From Nocardioides sp. (lineage in GTDB: Bacteria > Actinomycetota > Actinomycetes > Propionibacteriales > Nocardioidaceae): 52,680 bases of DNA. The notes under the pieces were generated by a model. That model was not told where the DNA came from. It ran no database searches and worked only from the letters and a program-made list of their open reading frames with translations. The stretch lies in the NCBI RefSeq assembly GCF_024509035.1, contig NZ_JANINT010000053.1:1-52680 (forward strand). Direction: 5' to 3'. This document shows positions 16,255 to 24,700 of the stretch, piece by piece. Position numbers and translations under genes: made by a program. Each line of letters starts with the position of its first letter. Position 1 is the stretch's first letter.

Positions 16255-16785
16255 ATGACGCAGACTGCTGACGGCGCCGCTCGTGTCGGCATCGTGATGG
16301 GATCGGACTCCGACTGGCCGGTGATGAAGGCCGCCGCGGAGGCGCTCGGGGAGTTCGACATCGCCTACGAGGCCGACGTCGTCTCGGCGCACCGGATGCC
16401 GGAGGAGATGCTGGCCTACGGCCGGGAGGCGGCCGACCGCGGGCTCGCGGTGATCATCGCCGGAGCCGGGGGAGCGGCGCACCTGCCGGGCATGCTCGCC
16501 TCGGTCACGCCGCTGCCGGTCATCGGGGTGCCCGTGCCGTTGAAGAACCTCGACGGCCTCGACTCCCTGCTCTCGATCGTGCAGATGCCCGCCGGGGTCC
16601 CCGTCGCGACCGTGGCCGTCGGCGGCGCCCGCAACGCCGGCCTGCTCGCCGTACGCATCCTGGCGGCCGGTGATGCGTCCCTGCAGGACAAGATGCGCGC
16701 CTTCCAGGCCGAGCTGCGCTCCACCGCCCAGCAGAAGGGCGAGGTCGTCCGCGGCGACCGGCCCGGCCGGAAGCTGGGGTTCTAG
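16255..16785 (+). CDS. purE: N5-carboxyaminoimidazole ribonucleotide mutase
   Basis: 176 residues, class I PurE; moves the carboxyl group of N5-CAIR to C4 to give CAIR. Motifs: [12 protein letters not shown] at 13, the catalytic histidine in [11 protein letters not shown] near 47, and [15 protein letters not shown]. The family core ends near 160, with a short basic tail ([11 protein letters not shown]). It overlaps the stop of the convergent receiver gene by 4 bases, so the two operons meet tail to tail with no room for a terminator. Confidence 0.96.
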   Translation: MTQTADGAARVGIVMGSDSDWPVMKAAAEALGEFDIAYEADVVSAHRMPEEMLAYGREAADRGLAVIIAGAGGAAHLPGMLASVTPLPVIGVPVPLKNLDGLDSLLSIVQMPAGVPVATVAVGGARNAGLLAVRILAAGDASLQDKMRAFQAELRSTAQQKGEVVRGDRPGRKLGF

Positions 16786-17168
16786 GAGTCCTGGGTCCGG
16801 TCCCAGCCGACCATCGCCGCGACCTCGTCGCCGAGCGTCATCGGGCTGAACGGCTTGGCGATGACTCCGGCGACGTCGAGGTCGTCCCAGACCTGGGTGC
16901 CGCCGACCTGCAGCTTCGCGGTCAGCAGCACCACCGGGATGTCGCGCGTGGACTCGTCGGCCCGGAGCGCCTGGAAGGTCGCCCGCCCGTCGACGTCGGG
17001 CATCATCAGGTCGAGCAGCACAGCGTCGGGATGGTGCTCCTTGGCGGCCACGATCGCCTTGGCGCCGCCGTCGACGGCGATCACCTGCCAGCCCGCGACG
17101 ACCTCGAGGGCCACCTGCGTGATCTCCCGGATCGAGTCGTCGTCGTCGACGACCAGGACGGTCGGCAT
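16782..17168 (-). CDS. single-domain response regulator (CheY-like receiver)
   Basis: 128 residues, a receiver domain only: acidic pocket [12 protein letters not shown], phospho-acceptor in [13 protein letters not shown], Thr in VVLLTAK and conserved lysine in VIAKPFSP. No output domain, so it acts by protein contact or as a phosphate sink. The start ATG 17168 has an excellent GAGGAGGG ribosome site that lies in the 10-base gap after the GNAT-like gene. It is the last gene of the kinase-decarboxylase-GNAT set, and the hybrid kinase of that set is its natural partner, by position. Confidence 0.92.
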   Translation of the reverse strand: MPTVLVVDDDDSIREITQVALEVVAGWQVIAVDGGAKAIVAAKEHHPDAVLLDLMMPDVDGRATFQALRADESTRDIPVVLLTAKLQVGGTQVWDDLDVAGVIAKPFSPMTLGDEVAAMVGWDRTQDS

Positions 17169-17178
17169 CGTTCCCTCC

Positions 17179-17766
17179 TCAGGGCCGGTCCGGTGGGCCC
17201 GCCGGGTGGAAGGTACCCAGGTAGTAGGTCTGACGATCAATGGGTGCGACGGTGACCACACCGGTGCGGCCGAGCACCCGGGCCGCGTGCTCCCCGAACG
17301 CGAAGCCGTCGTCGTTGAAGGCGCAGATGTCCCACCCGACGACCGCCCGGGCGGCGGCGAGGACCTCGCCCATCCGGTGGATCATCGCCTGGAAGACGTG
17401 GCTCTGGCGGTGCTCGCGGCGCACCAGCGTGAACCCGATGTAGTAGACCGCGTCGCGGGCGGCGTGGTCGGGATAGTGGTGGCGGAAGTACGCCGGGCTG
17501 ATCCACGGCACCGTCTCGAGGTGGTGGGTGAGCGTCGAGAGACCGATCGCCTCGCCCCGGTCGTCCCAGGCGACGTACTTGTCGACGCGCGGGTCGAGCA
17601 TCTCCTCGAGGAACTCCTCGCGGTGCAGCAGCTGCCGCGCCACCGCCTGGGTCTCCAGCTCACCGAAGGTCTCGCGGTAGAGCGCGTAGTAGCTCTCCGC
17701 CATCGCCGCGTCCACGGCGCCCTCGATCGTCACCGCCACGGTGCCGGTCGGGCCTGGCGCGCTCAC
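17179..17766 (-). CDS. divergent GNAT-fold acyltransferase
   Basis: 195 residues. The segment order (N-terminal helix with YYALYRETFGELE, strand YVAWDDRGEAIGLSTLTHH, strand YYIGFTLVRREHRQSHVFQAM, and C-terminal YYLGTF) fits a GNAT fold. The acyl-CoA pyrophosphate loop, normally Q/RxxGxG/A, is here RREHRQSHVF, so activity or donor choice is uncertain. GTG 17766 overlaps the stop of the arginine decarboxylase gene by 4 bases, indicating translational coupling and probably a shared pathway. An agmatine or related amine acyltransferase is the simplest reading of the context; a signal-molecule synthase of the LuxI-like branch of the GNAT superfamily is another. Neither is shown by the sequence. 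Confidence 0.7.
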   Translation of the reverse strand: MSAPGPTGTVAVTIEGAVDAAMAESYYALYRETFGELETQAVARQLLHREEFLEEMLDPRVDKYVAWDDRGEAIGLSTLTHHLETVPWISPAYFRHHYPDHAARDAVYYIGFTLVRREHRQSHVFQAMIHRMGEVLAAARAVVGWDICAFNDDGFAFGEHAARVLGRTGVVTVAPIDRQTYYLGTFHPAGPPDRP

Positions 17767-18278
17767 GGGGTGCTCCAGTCGGCGACGGCGTACGCCGCGA
17801 GCACCAGGGCGCACGCCGGTCGGTCCTCGCAGCGGGCGGTCGTGACCGCGGTGTGCACCACGCCGAAGTCGATCCCGCGCGTCTCGGCCATGTCGGCGAG
17901 GCTGAGCTCGATCTGCCGCTCGACGTCGGTCACCGTCGGACCGGTGTGCTCGACGAACAGGCCGCCGACCTCGGGGTGGATCACCCAGCCGAGCCCGGCC
18001 GCGACCTCCTCGCCCGGGCGGTCGGCGTACGCGACGGACTCGACGCAGTAGAGGCGGTCGCCGTGGCCCCCGGGCAGGGGACCACCGCCGCGGGTGACCG
18101 TGCTGCGCGGTGGGATCACCGACGAGAGCGGGATCAGGTTGAAGTCGCCGACCCCCGCCTCGAGCAGTGCCCGGTCGAACGCGGACAGGCGGGTGCGTCC
18201 GGCGCCGGCCGCGGTGCGGACGGTGATGTCGAGCAGCCGGCCGTCGGGACGGATGTCCTGCAGGGTGGGGGCGGTCAC
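17763..18278 (-). CDS. pyruvoyl-dependent arginine decarboxylase family protein
   Basis: 171 residues. It matches the archaeal/chlamydial pyruvoyl-dependent arginine decarboxylases, which convert arginine to agmatine. The decisive region is LSAFDRALLEAGVGDFNLIP followed by LSSVIPP: the S52-S53 pair is where the proenzyme self-cleaves to form the pyruvoyl group. The conserved glutamate after GLFV is present (E110), as is the C-terminal ACALVLAAYAVADW helix. Start GTG 18278 lies in a GTGA overlap with the stop of the histidine kinase gene, and its own stop overlaps the GNAT-like start. A decarboxylase locked between a kinase and an acyltransferase is unusual. Substrate arginine is by homology; a related amino acid cannot be excluded. 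Confidence 0.88.
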   Translation of the reverse strand: MTAPTLQDIRPDGRLLDITVRTAAGAGRTRLSAFDRALLEAGVGDFNLIPLSSVIPPRSTVTRGGGPLPGGHGDRLYCVESVAYADRPGEEVAAGLGWVIHPEVGGLFVEHTGPTVTDVERQIELSLADMAETRGIDFGVVHTAVTTARCEDRPACALVLAAYAVADWSTP

Positions 18279-20851
18279 GCGTCGTTTCCTCCTGGTGATC
18301 GGGAATCCTCGAGGCGCTCGACCACGCGGTCCTCCAGGCCGGCCGCGTCGACCCGGCCCTTGGTCACGAAGTCGGTGCGGCCGAGCGTGAGCAGCGGACG
18401 GTCCACTGGCTCGACCTCGGCGGTGCTGTAGACGATCAGGTCGACGGTCGCGGTCTCGGGGTCGCGGCGCAGCTCGCTCACCACGGCCCGGGCGCGGCCG
18501 CTGGCATGGTCGAGGTCGAGGTCGAGCACGACGACCTGTGGCGTCCGCTCACGGGCGAGGCGTACGGCGTCACCGGCGTCCGGTGCGCGCAGCACGGAGA
18601 CCCCGTGGCTGGTGAGCAGCCCGTCGAGCTGCTCGGCGAGGCCGTCGTCGTCCGAGACGAGCAGCACCGCGCCCCACCCCGCAGCGAGCAGCGTGGGCGC
18701 GTGGTGGCTGTGGTGGCCAGGGCCGCGCCGGCCGGTCGAGGGCAGCGTGAACGCGACGGTGGTGCCGGTCCCGGGCGTGCTCTCGGCCCAGATCCGGCCG
18801 CCGTGGCCCTCCACGATCCCTCGGCTGATCGCCAGGCCGAGACCGGTGCCGCCCTTCTGGCGTGCGTCGGAGGAGTCGACCTGCTCGAAGCGCTGGAAGA
18901 TCGACTCGAGCTTGTCCGCGGGGATGCCGCGGCCGTGGTCGCGGACCCGGAAGGTGACCTGGCCGTCCTCGGCTGCGGCGCCGAGCACCACGCTCTGGCC
19001 CGCGCTGGAGAACTTGATCGCGTTGCTGAGCAGGTTGGTCAGCGTCTGCACGATCCGGTCGGCGTCGACGAGGACCCGGCCGGTGCTCGGCGCCACCTCG
19101 ATGCGTACGCCGCTGGACTGGGCCTGTCCGGCCATCTCGGTGGCCGCGCGGGTGAGGAGCTCCTCGGCGGCGACCGGCGCGATGTCCATCGACCGGGCGC
19201 CCGACTCGATGCGCTCCAGGTCGAGGATGTCATTGATGAGGCGGGTGAGCCGCTCGCTGCTCTCCAGTGCGATGCCGGTCATCGACCGGGCCCGCGGCGA
19301 GAGCTCGCCGAGCACGCCGCTGGCCAGCAGGTCCAGCGAGCCGCGGATCGAGGTGAGCGGTGTGCGCAGCTCGTGGCTGACGACCGAGATGAACTCGTTC
19401 TTCATCCGGTCCACCTCACGGCGCTCGGTGACGTCGCGGAAGACCACGACGGCGCCGCGCACGACCTGGCTGCCGGGAGTGCCGTCGAGCTGGGGGCTCG
19501 CGGTGATCTCGACGGGGAAGCTCGAGCCGTCGCACCGGATGTAGACGTCCTCCTCGGCGAAGGTGCTGATCCCGGAGGCGATGGCCTCGGCGATGTAGCA
19601 GCCCTGGTAGGGGTACGCAGGCCCGTCCTCGGCGGGCGCGTGGAAGACGTCGTGCGCCGAGCGACCGAGGAGGTCCTCCGCGGCGTACCCGAGCGCGTCG
19701 GCGGCCGACGGGTTCACGAAGGTGACCCGGCCCTCGTCGTCGACGCCGTAGATGCCGTCGCCCACCGACGTGAGCAGCACCTCGGTCTGGCGGGCCAACC
19801 GCTGCAGGTGGGCCGTCTGCTCGCTCACCCGGTGCTCCAGGCCACGGCGCAGGGCGTTGTTGTCGCGCGTGAGCACGATCTGGCGCGCGGCGGCCGCCAC
19901 GGCGACGACCAGCCACAGCGCCCCCATCGTGGGCGGCAGCGCCTCGTTGTCGCCGACGACCACCTGCACGCCCGCTGCGAGCATCAGCACGAAGTAGACC
20001 AACGCCGTATCGCGCGCGTCGACCGCGGCGCCCGACGCCGCGGGCACGTCCACCTCGGTGCTGGGGTACCAGGCGGCCAGCGCGAGCAGCGCGTACCCGA
20101 CGATCCAGCCCAGGTCGACCTGGGTGCCGAACTCGAAGTCGTCCTGGGCGACGAGCACGGCGAACCGCAGGTCGGCCACGGCGTAGGACAAGAACCCCAG
20201 CGCGAGGAGTGCCAGCGCCCGGCGGTCCGACCCGCTGGCGCGCAGCAGGAGCAGGAGGCCGACGACGACCAGCACCACGTCGAGCACGGGGATGAGCAGC
20301 GTCGAGACCTGGGAGGCGAGGCCGCCACGGCTCTGCTCGAGCAGCTCGTCGTAGACCAGCGTCGAGGCGATGATCAGGACCGCGCCCCCGACCACCAGGC
20401 CGTCCATGCTGATCACGACGAGGTCGACACCGCGCCGCCGGACGCTCGGGAACCCGAGCACGCCGGCGATGCACAGGCCGAGCGCCACGACGATCGTCAG
20501 GTCGCTGAACGCGCTCGGCGAGGTGACGGGGTCGGAGCCGATCGCGGTGGCCCACACGTTGCCGGCGATCGCGACGACCGCGCCCGCCATGATCAGCAGC
20601 CAGGACCGGCGCCGGCGGCCGACCGTGCGGCGCGACCGCACCCAGCACGAGACCGCCAGGAACAGCCCGCTGGTGATCAGGCCGAGGCCGCTCGCGAGCT
20701 GCCGCACGTCCTGGTCCACCCAGGCGGGCTCGAGCAGCGCCGCGAAGACCACGATCGCCGCGACCGTGCACGACAGCACCACGAGGTACTGGCGTCGCTG
20801 CCGCGCGAGCGAGTCAGGCATGAGGAGGTCCCGAGAGATGGTGGAGGCCAC
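18275..20851 (-). CDS. hybrid sensor histidine kinase, ten-helix membrane input + PAS
   Basis: 858 residues. About ten hydrophobic helices (20-330) form an integral-membrane input domain I cannot name. A PAS domain (about 350-465, LLTSVGDGIYGVDDEGRVTF to VVFRDVTERRE) follows. Then come the phospho-acceptor SHELRTPLTSIRG, the ATPase domain with NLLSNAIKFS, DHGRGIP and GTGLGLAIS, and a C-terminal receiver-like domain (about 715-845) with LDLDLDHASG and VTKG. Start GTG 20851 has no clear ribosome site; ATG 20821 is an alternative. The stop overlaps the arginine decarboxylase start by 4 bases. It begins 33 bases after the NarL-type regulator, so it may belong to the same long transcript. Partner: probably the receiver encoded three genes downstream. 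Confidence 0.9.
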   Translation of the reverse strand: MASTISRDLLMPDSLARQRRQYLVVLSCTVAAIVVFAALLEPAWVDQDVRQLASGLGLITSGLFLAVSCWVRSRRTVGRRRRSWLLIMAGAVVAIAGNVWATAIGSDPVTSPSAFSDLTIVVALGLCIAGVLGFPSVRRRGVDLVVISMDGLVVGGAVLIIASTLVYDELLEQSRGGLASQVSTLLIPVLDVVLVVVGLLLLLRASGSDRRALALLALGFLSYAVADLRFAVLVAQDDFEFGTQVDLGWIVGYALLALAAWYPSTEVDVPAASGAAVDARDTALVYFVLMLAAGVQVVVGDNEALPPTMGALWLVVAVAAAARQIVLTRDNNALRRGLEHRVSEQTAHLQRLARQTEVLLTSVGDGIYGVDDEGRVTFVNPSAADALGYAAEDLLGRSAHDVFHAPAEDGPAYPYQGCYIAEAIASGISTFAEEDVYIRCDGSSFPVEITASPQLDGTPGSQVVRGAVVVFRDVTERREVDRMKNEFISVVSHELRTPLTSIRGSLDLLASGVLGELSPRARSMTGIALESSERLTRLINDILDLERIESGARSMDIAPVAAEELLTRAATEMAGQAQSSGVRIEVAPSTGRVLVDADRIVQTLTNLLSNAIKFSSAGQSVVLGAAAEDGQVTFRVRDHGRGIPADKLESIFQRFEQVDSSDARQKGGTGLGLAISRGIVEGHGGRIWAESTPGTGTTVAFTLPSTGRRGPGHHSHHAPTLLAAGWGAVLLVSDDDGLAEQLDGLLTSHGVSVLRAPDAGDAVRLARERTPQVVVLDLDLDHASGRARAVVSELRRDPETATVDLIVYSTAEVEPVDRPLLTLGRTDFVTKGRVDAAGLEDRVVERLEDSRSPGGNDA

Positions 20852-20884
20852 GCCCAGGTAGGGCCGCGGTCACCACATTCTTGC

Positions 20885-21592
20885 TCAGCCCCCCGAAACC
20901 GGTCCGCCGGGCTCGGACGGACCCACCAGACCGTGCTCGTGGGCGAAGACGACGATCTGGACCCGGTCGCGCAGCCCCAGCTTGCGCAGGATCGCACCGA
21001 CGTGGGTCTTGACCGTGGACTCGCTCGCGAAGACCAGACCCGCGATCTCGGTGTTCGAGAGGCCGCGGGCGACCGCGCTGAACACCTCGCGCTCCTTGTC
21101 GGTGAGCGTGAGGTACGCCGCCGGCGCGGGCGCCCGGCTCTGGAACTGACCGTCGAGGAGCGTGGCGAGGTCGTCGGGGGCGAGCACGGCGTTGCCGGCG
21201 TGCACCGTGCGGATGGCGTCGGCCAGCATCACCGGCGTGGTGCCCTTGAGCAGGAACCCGCTGGCGCCGTACCGGATCGCGGTGGCCGCCCGGTCGTCGA
21301 GGTTGAACGTCGTGAGCACCACCACCCGCACCGGCCGCTCGCGGCGCGCCGCACGGTCGGGCAGGAAGATCTGGCGGGTGGCCTCGACGCCGTCCATCTC
21401 CGGCATCCGGATGTCCATGAGCACGACGTCGGGCTCGAGCTCGTCGACGAGCGCGACGGCCTCGATCCCGTCACCGGCCGCGCCGACGACCTCCATGCCG
21501 TCCTGGGCGTCGACGATCACCCGGACGCCCTCGCGGAACAGCTCCTGGTCGTCGACCAGGAGCACCCGGATGGCGGGGTCGGGCGCGCTCAC
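20885..21592 (-). CDS. NarL/LuxR-type response regulator (van-like cluster)
   Basis: 235 residues. Receiver domain (8-130): LLVDDQELFREG, phospho-acceptor VVLMDIRMPEMDG, VVVLTTF and LLKGTTP lysine. C-terminal LuxR helix-turn-helix (about 160-220): LTDKEREVFSAVARGLSNTEIAGLVFASESTVKTHVGAILRKL in pattern, quoted here as LSNTEIA and STVKTHV. The start is GTG 21592 in a GTGA overlap with the kinase gene. This is the regulator of the dipeptidase-racemase-ligase operon by position. Known van operons use OmpR-type VanR, so the NarL class is notable. Confidence 0.93.
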   Translation of the reverse strand: MSAPDPAIRVLLVDDQELFREGVRVIVDAQDGMEVVGAAGDGIEAVALVDELEPDVVLMDIRMPEMDGVEATRQIFLPDRAARRERPVRVVVLTTFNLDDRAATAIRYGASGFLLKGTTPVMLADAIRTVHAGNAVLAPDDLATLLDGQFQSRAPAPAAYLTLTDKEREVFSAVARGLSNTEIAGLVFASESTVKTHVGAILRKLGLRDRVQIVVFAHEHGLVGPSEPGGPVSGG

Positions 21593-22806
21593 CGGCTGCG
21601 CACCGGCAGCCAGGCGGTGGCGGTGAAGGTGGGCGGGTCGTCGCGCCGGCGTACGTCGAGGCGACCGCCGACCGACTCCAGCCGGCGCCGCATGCCGTCG
21701 AGGCCCTGACCGCCGCCCGTGGGGGTCGCCACCAGCGGCTGGGTCTCCTCGGTCGCGGGCTCGACCACGTTCTGCACCTCGATCCTCAGCTCTCCCTCCC
21801 AGTGTCTCTCGACGCGCACCGGAGCGCCGCGCCGACCGTGCTTGAGGGCGTTGGTCAGCATCTCCTGGAGCACCCGGAAGGCCACCGTCGCCAGCTCGGG
21901 CGGCAGCGGCTGGGGAGTGCCGAACTCGGTCGAGGCCACCTCGTTGCCCGCGGCCCGCACCCCGGCGACCAGGCTGTCGAGGTCGGTGGTGCCCGCGCGC
22001 GGTCCGGCCTCGGCGCCGGTCGAGGCGAGCACCTGGCGGATGTCCTCGAGCGAGCTGCGGGCGGTCGTCGCGATGTTGTCCATGGTCTTCTTCAGCGCCT
22101 CGGTGTCGGCGTCCTTGAGATATTGCGCGGACTCGGACTGGACGAGGATCACCGCGAGCGAGTGCCCGACGACGTCGTGCACGTCGCGAGCCAGCTTGGC
22201 CTGCTCCTCGCGCAGGCGGGCGATCTCCTCGGCCTGGTCACGCTGCTCCTCGGCGACGACCTGCGAGACGCGCGACTCCCGGGCCCGGTCGGAGAACCTC
22301 AGCGCGAGACCGGCGAGCCACGGCACCCCGAGCACGGACATCCCCACGACCGCGGCGGTGACCTGCCACCGGTCGCTCAGCTGGGAGGTCTGCTCGACCA
22401 GCGTCCGGAAGCCGGCGGTGTCGAGCGCGCTGTAGAAGACGCCCGAGTCGACCCACCGGACAGCGATGAAGGCTGCTGCCGGGATGGAGAGGGCGCTCGC
22501 CCAGACGGTCGCGGTGCTGCCCCAGCGCGAGGTGCCGAAGGCGACCGCGGCGAGCGCGATCTCGAACAGGAAGAGGTCGGTGCCGGTCGAGATCTGCAGC
22601 GCGCAGATGACCCAGGTGAGGGCGAGGGCGGCGGCGGGCAGGTGGCGGCTGAGCGTGACGGCGCTGGAGATCGCGACCGCGAGCAGGATCATCGGCGTGC
22701 GCGTGTCGGGCCAGTACACCGCGCGGGTGGCGACCTCGAAGAGGCCGACGAGCAGCACGGCCAGGCCGAACCCGATGTCGGGCGCCCAGCGCACGAGGAT
22801 CTTCAC
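21589..22806 (-). CDS. NarL-partner sensor histidine kinase (HisKA_3)
   Basis: 405 residues. Five to six membrane helices occupy 8-170 with only short external loops, so it probably senses within or at the membrane. A coiled segment (VVAEEQRDQAEEIARLREEQ) leads into the HisKA_3 phospho-acceptor LARDVHDVVGHSLAVILV. The ATPase domain includes MLTNALKHGRRG and GQGLDGMRRR. GTG 22806 overlaps the acyltransferase stop and its stop overlaps the regulator start, giving a tightly coupled pair. Signal unknown; a cell-wall precursor or envelope-acting compound is suggested by the cluster only. Confidence 0.92.
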   Translation of the reverse strand: MKILVRWAPDIGFGLAVLLVGLFEVATRAVYWPDTRTPMILLAVAISSAVTLSRHLPAAALALTWVICALQISTGTDLFLFEIALAAVAFGTSRWGSTATVWASALSIPAAAFIAVRWVDSGVFYSALDTAGFRTLVEQTSQLSDRWQVTAAVVGMSVLGVPWLAGLALRFSDRARESRVSQVVAEEQRDQAEEIARLREEQAKLARDVHDVVGHSLAVILVQSESAQYLKDADTEALKKTMDNIATTARSSLEDIRQVLASTGAEAGPRAGTTDLDSLVAGVRAAGNEVASTEFGTPQPLPPELATVAFRVLQEMLTNALKHGRRGAPVRVERHWEGELRIEVQNVVEPATEETQPLVATPTGGGQGLDGMRRRLESVGGRLDVRRRDDPPTFTATAWLPVRSR

Positions 22807-23765
22807 GCTGCCACCCGCACCCGATCCCGGCGCTGGTGCAGGGGCGCCTCGACGTACCGCCACGACACAGCGGCCGCGACCAGCGTGAGCACCACCGCCG
22901 GCAGGGCGGGCAGCCACAGCGAGAGGGGGTAGTTCCAGAGGTACGCCGCGTAGGAGACGGTGCCCAGCCAGACCCCGGCGCGCAGCGGTCCGGTGATGGT
23001 GCGCCAGTGCCGCCAGGCGAGGACCAGCACCCCGGTGAGCGCGGCGATGGCGGGTCCTCCTGCCAGGTAGGTGAGCACGTGACCCCGCAAGGGAACCACA
23101 CTCATGAGGCCGATCGCCGCCAGGGCGATGGGCACCGCCCAGGTCGGGACGGCGAGCCGGTCGCCGTACAGCCGGACGGCCGCGCCGACGACGAAGCAGA
23201 GCGCCCAGCTCGTGGGCAGCGCGTAGGCGAGGTCGGGGTCCTCGGCCAGCCACCAGGTCGTCGCGACGCAGGCCAGAGCGGTCGTCGTGGCCGCCACCAG
23301 CAGCGCGCGGCGGCGGCCCAGCAGGAGGAGGACGGCGGGCCAGACGAGGTAGAACTGCTCCTCGGTCGCCAGGGTCCACAGGTGGAACGTCGCGTCGCTC
23401 GCGTGCCCGAACGGCAGGTTGCCGGTCCACGTCAGCGCCCACAGCACGGTCCAGCCGAGCCGGTCGCGGTCGCCGAGCGGGTCGAGCGCGAGGGTCACCA
23501 GCGACACCCCGGCGACCAGCACCAGCAGGGGCGGCACGAGCCGTCGCGCCCGGCGTGCGTAGAAGCGACGCAGCGGCGGTCGCTCCTCGAGCAGGCCGGT
23601 GATCAGGTAGCCCGACAGCGCGAAGAACATCACCACGCCCACCACGCCCGCCCCCGGGAACAGGTCCGGCAGGGCGTGGCGCAGCATCACCAGCGCGATC
23701 GCCAGGCCGCGGAGCAGGTCGAGGCCGTCGATCCTCCTCGTCTCGGGCCGCGGAGCGTCGCTCAC
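22803..23765 (-). CDS. acyltransferase-3 family membrane protein (VanT membrane-domain-like)
   Basis: 320 residues, nine to ten membrane helices. Family marks: GLDLLRGLAIALVMLRHAL at the N-terminus with the conserved histidine, MFFALSGYLITGLL, FYARRARRLVPPLL and TLATEEQFYLVWPAVLLLL. The ending KWRYVE-like SWRYVEAPL is typical. Such proteins O-acylate envelope sugars or other cell-surface molecules. The N-terminal membrane half of serine racemase VanT belongs to this same family, where it has been linked to L-serine uptake. Located between ligase and kinase with GTGA overlaps on both sides, it could supply the racemase. An ordinary O-acetyltransferase is the alternative. Confidence 0.88.
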   Translation of the reverse strand: MSDAPRPETRRIDGLDLLRGLAIALVMLRHALPDLFPGAGVVGVVMFFALSGYLITGLLEERPPLRRFYARRARRLVPPLLVLVAGVSLVTLALDPLGDRDRLGWTVLWALTWTGNLPFGHASDATFHLWTLATEEQFYLVWPAVLLLLGRRRALLVAATTTALACVATTWWLAEDPDLAYALPTSWALCFVVGAAVRLYGDRLAVPTWAVPIALAAIGLMSVVPLRGHVLTYLAGGPAIAALTGVLVLAWRHWRTITGPLRAGVWLGTVSYAAYLWNYPLSLWLPALPAVVLTLVAAAVSWRYVEAPLHQRRDRVRVAA

Positions 23766-24700
23766 CGGAGGGCGCCGCGGACCAGCTCGTCGAGCAGGTC
23801 CGCGTAGGGGAGCCCCTGGGCCGCGAACATCCGCGGGACCTGGGAGTGCTCGGTCATACCGGGCATCGTGTTCACCTCGTTGAGCACCGGCCCCGCCTCG
23901 GTGAGGAAGAAGTCGACGCGGGCGACCCCGGCGCAGCCGAGGGCGTCGTACGTCGCGACCGCGGCGTCGGTCAGGGCCTTGGCGTCCACCTCCTCGAGCG
24001 CCGCCGGCACCCGGAAGTCGGCGTGGCCGCCGTACTTCGCCTCGAAGTCGAAGAGGCCGTCGACGACGATCTCCAGGGCGGGGGAGACCTGGAGCGTCCC
24101 GTCGGCGCGCCGGAGCACGGCGACGTCGATCTCGCGCCCGGCCACGACGTCCTCGACGAGCACCCGGTCGTCGACGGCCAGCGCCGCCTCGAGGGCGGGC
24201 CCGAGGTCGGCGGGGGCGCGGACCAGGCTGACGCCCTGGCTGGAGCCGGCGGCGACCGGCTTGACCACGACCGGATGCGTCCAGACCTCCTGGGCGGCGG
24301 TGGTCCGGGTGACCAGGCGTCCGGGTGCGGTGGCGATGCCGATCGCCTCCGCGACCAGCTTCGTCGCCCACTTGTCCATCGCGAGCGCCCCCGCGCGGAC
24401 CCCCGAGCCGACGTACGGGAGGCCGGCGAGCTCGCACAACGCGGCGAGCGTGCCGTCCTCCCCGCGGGGCCCGTGCAGGACCGGGAACACCACGTCGCAG
24501 GTGGAGAGCACCGAGGTGGCCCCCGACAGGCCGAGCGGGTGCGCCCCGCTGTCGCGCCACATGCCGTCGAGGTCGATCGTGAGCGGCACCACCTCGTACC
24601 GGCGGGGGTCGAGGGCCGCTGCGACCGAGGCGGCCGAGGCCAGCGACACCTCGTGCTCGCAGTTCTGGCCGCCGCCGACGACCGCGACACGGGTCCTCAC
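23762..24700 (-). CDS. ddl: D-alanine-D-alanine ligase family (D-Ala-D-X ligase)
   Basis: 312 residues, ATP-grasp. It joins D-Ala to a second D-residue using ATP. Motifs: GGGQNCEHEVSLASA (subsite 1 Glu), LHGPRGEDGTLAALCEL, VVVKPVAAGSSQGVSL, the omega loop FDFEAKYGGHADF, and NEVNTMPGMTEHSQ. The EAKY tyrosine is the residue kept in D-Ala-D-Ala and D-Ala-D-Ser ligases; D-Ala-D-lactate ligases of the VanA type have a different omega loop. So D-Ala-D-lactate is unlikely; D-Ala or D-Ser in the second site is open. Start GTG 24700 overlaps alr; stop overlaps the acyltransferase. The clustering with a VanX homologue suggests an accessory rather than housekeeping copy. Confidence 0.9.
   Translation of the reverse strand: MRTRVAVVGGGQNCEHEVSLASAASVAAALDPRRYEVVPLTIDLDGMWRDSGAHPLGLSGATSVLSTCDVVFPVLHGPRGEDGTLAALCELAGLPYVGSGVRAGALAMDKWATKLVAEAIGIATAPGRLVTRTTAAQEVWTHPVVVKPVAAGSSQGVSLVRAPADLGPALEAALAVDDRVLVEDVVAGREIDVAVLRRADGTLQVSPALEIVVDGLFDFEAKYGGHADFRVPAALEEVDAKALTDAAVATYDALGCAGVARVDFFLTEAGPVLNEVNTMPGMTEHSQVPRMFAAQGLPYADLLDELVRGALR

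Noticed and set aside
18506-21709. Very long plus-strand open frame (1067 codons) across the kinase and regulator genes
   Set aside because: Arg/Asp/Gly/His-biased translation without motifs, opposite two well-supported genes.
23762-24700. VanA/VanB-type D-Ala-D-lactate ligase
   Set aside because: The omega loop contains EAKY like D-Ala-D-Ala and D-Ala-D-Ser ligases, and no VanH-type D-lactate dehydrogenase is nearby.
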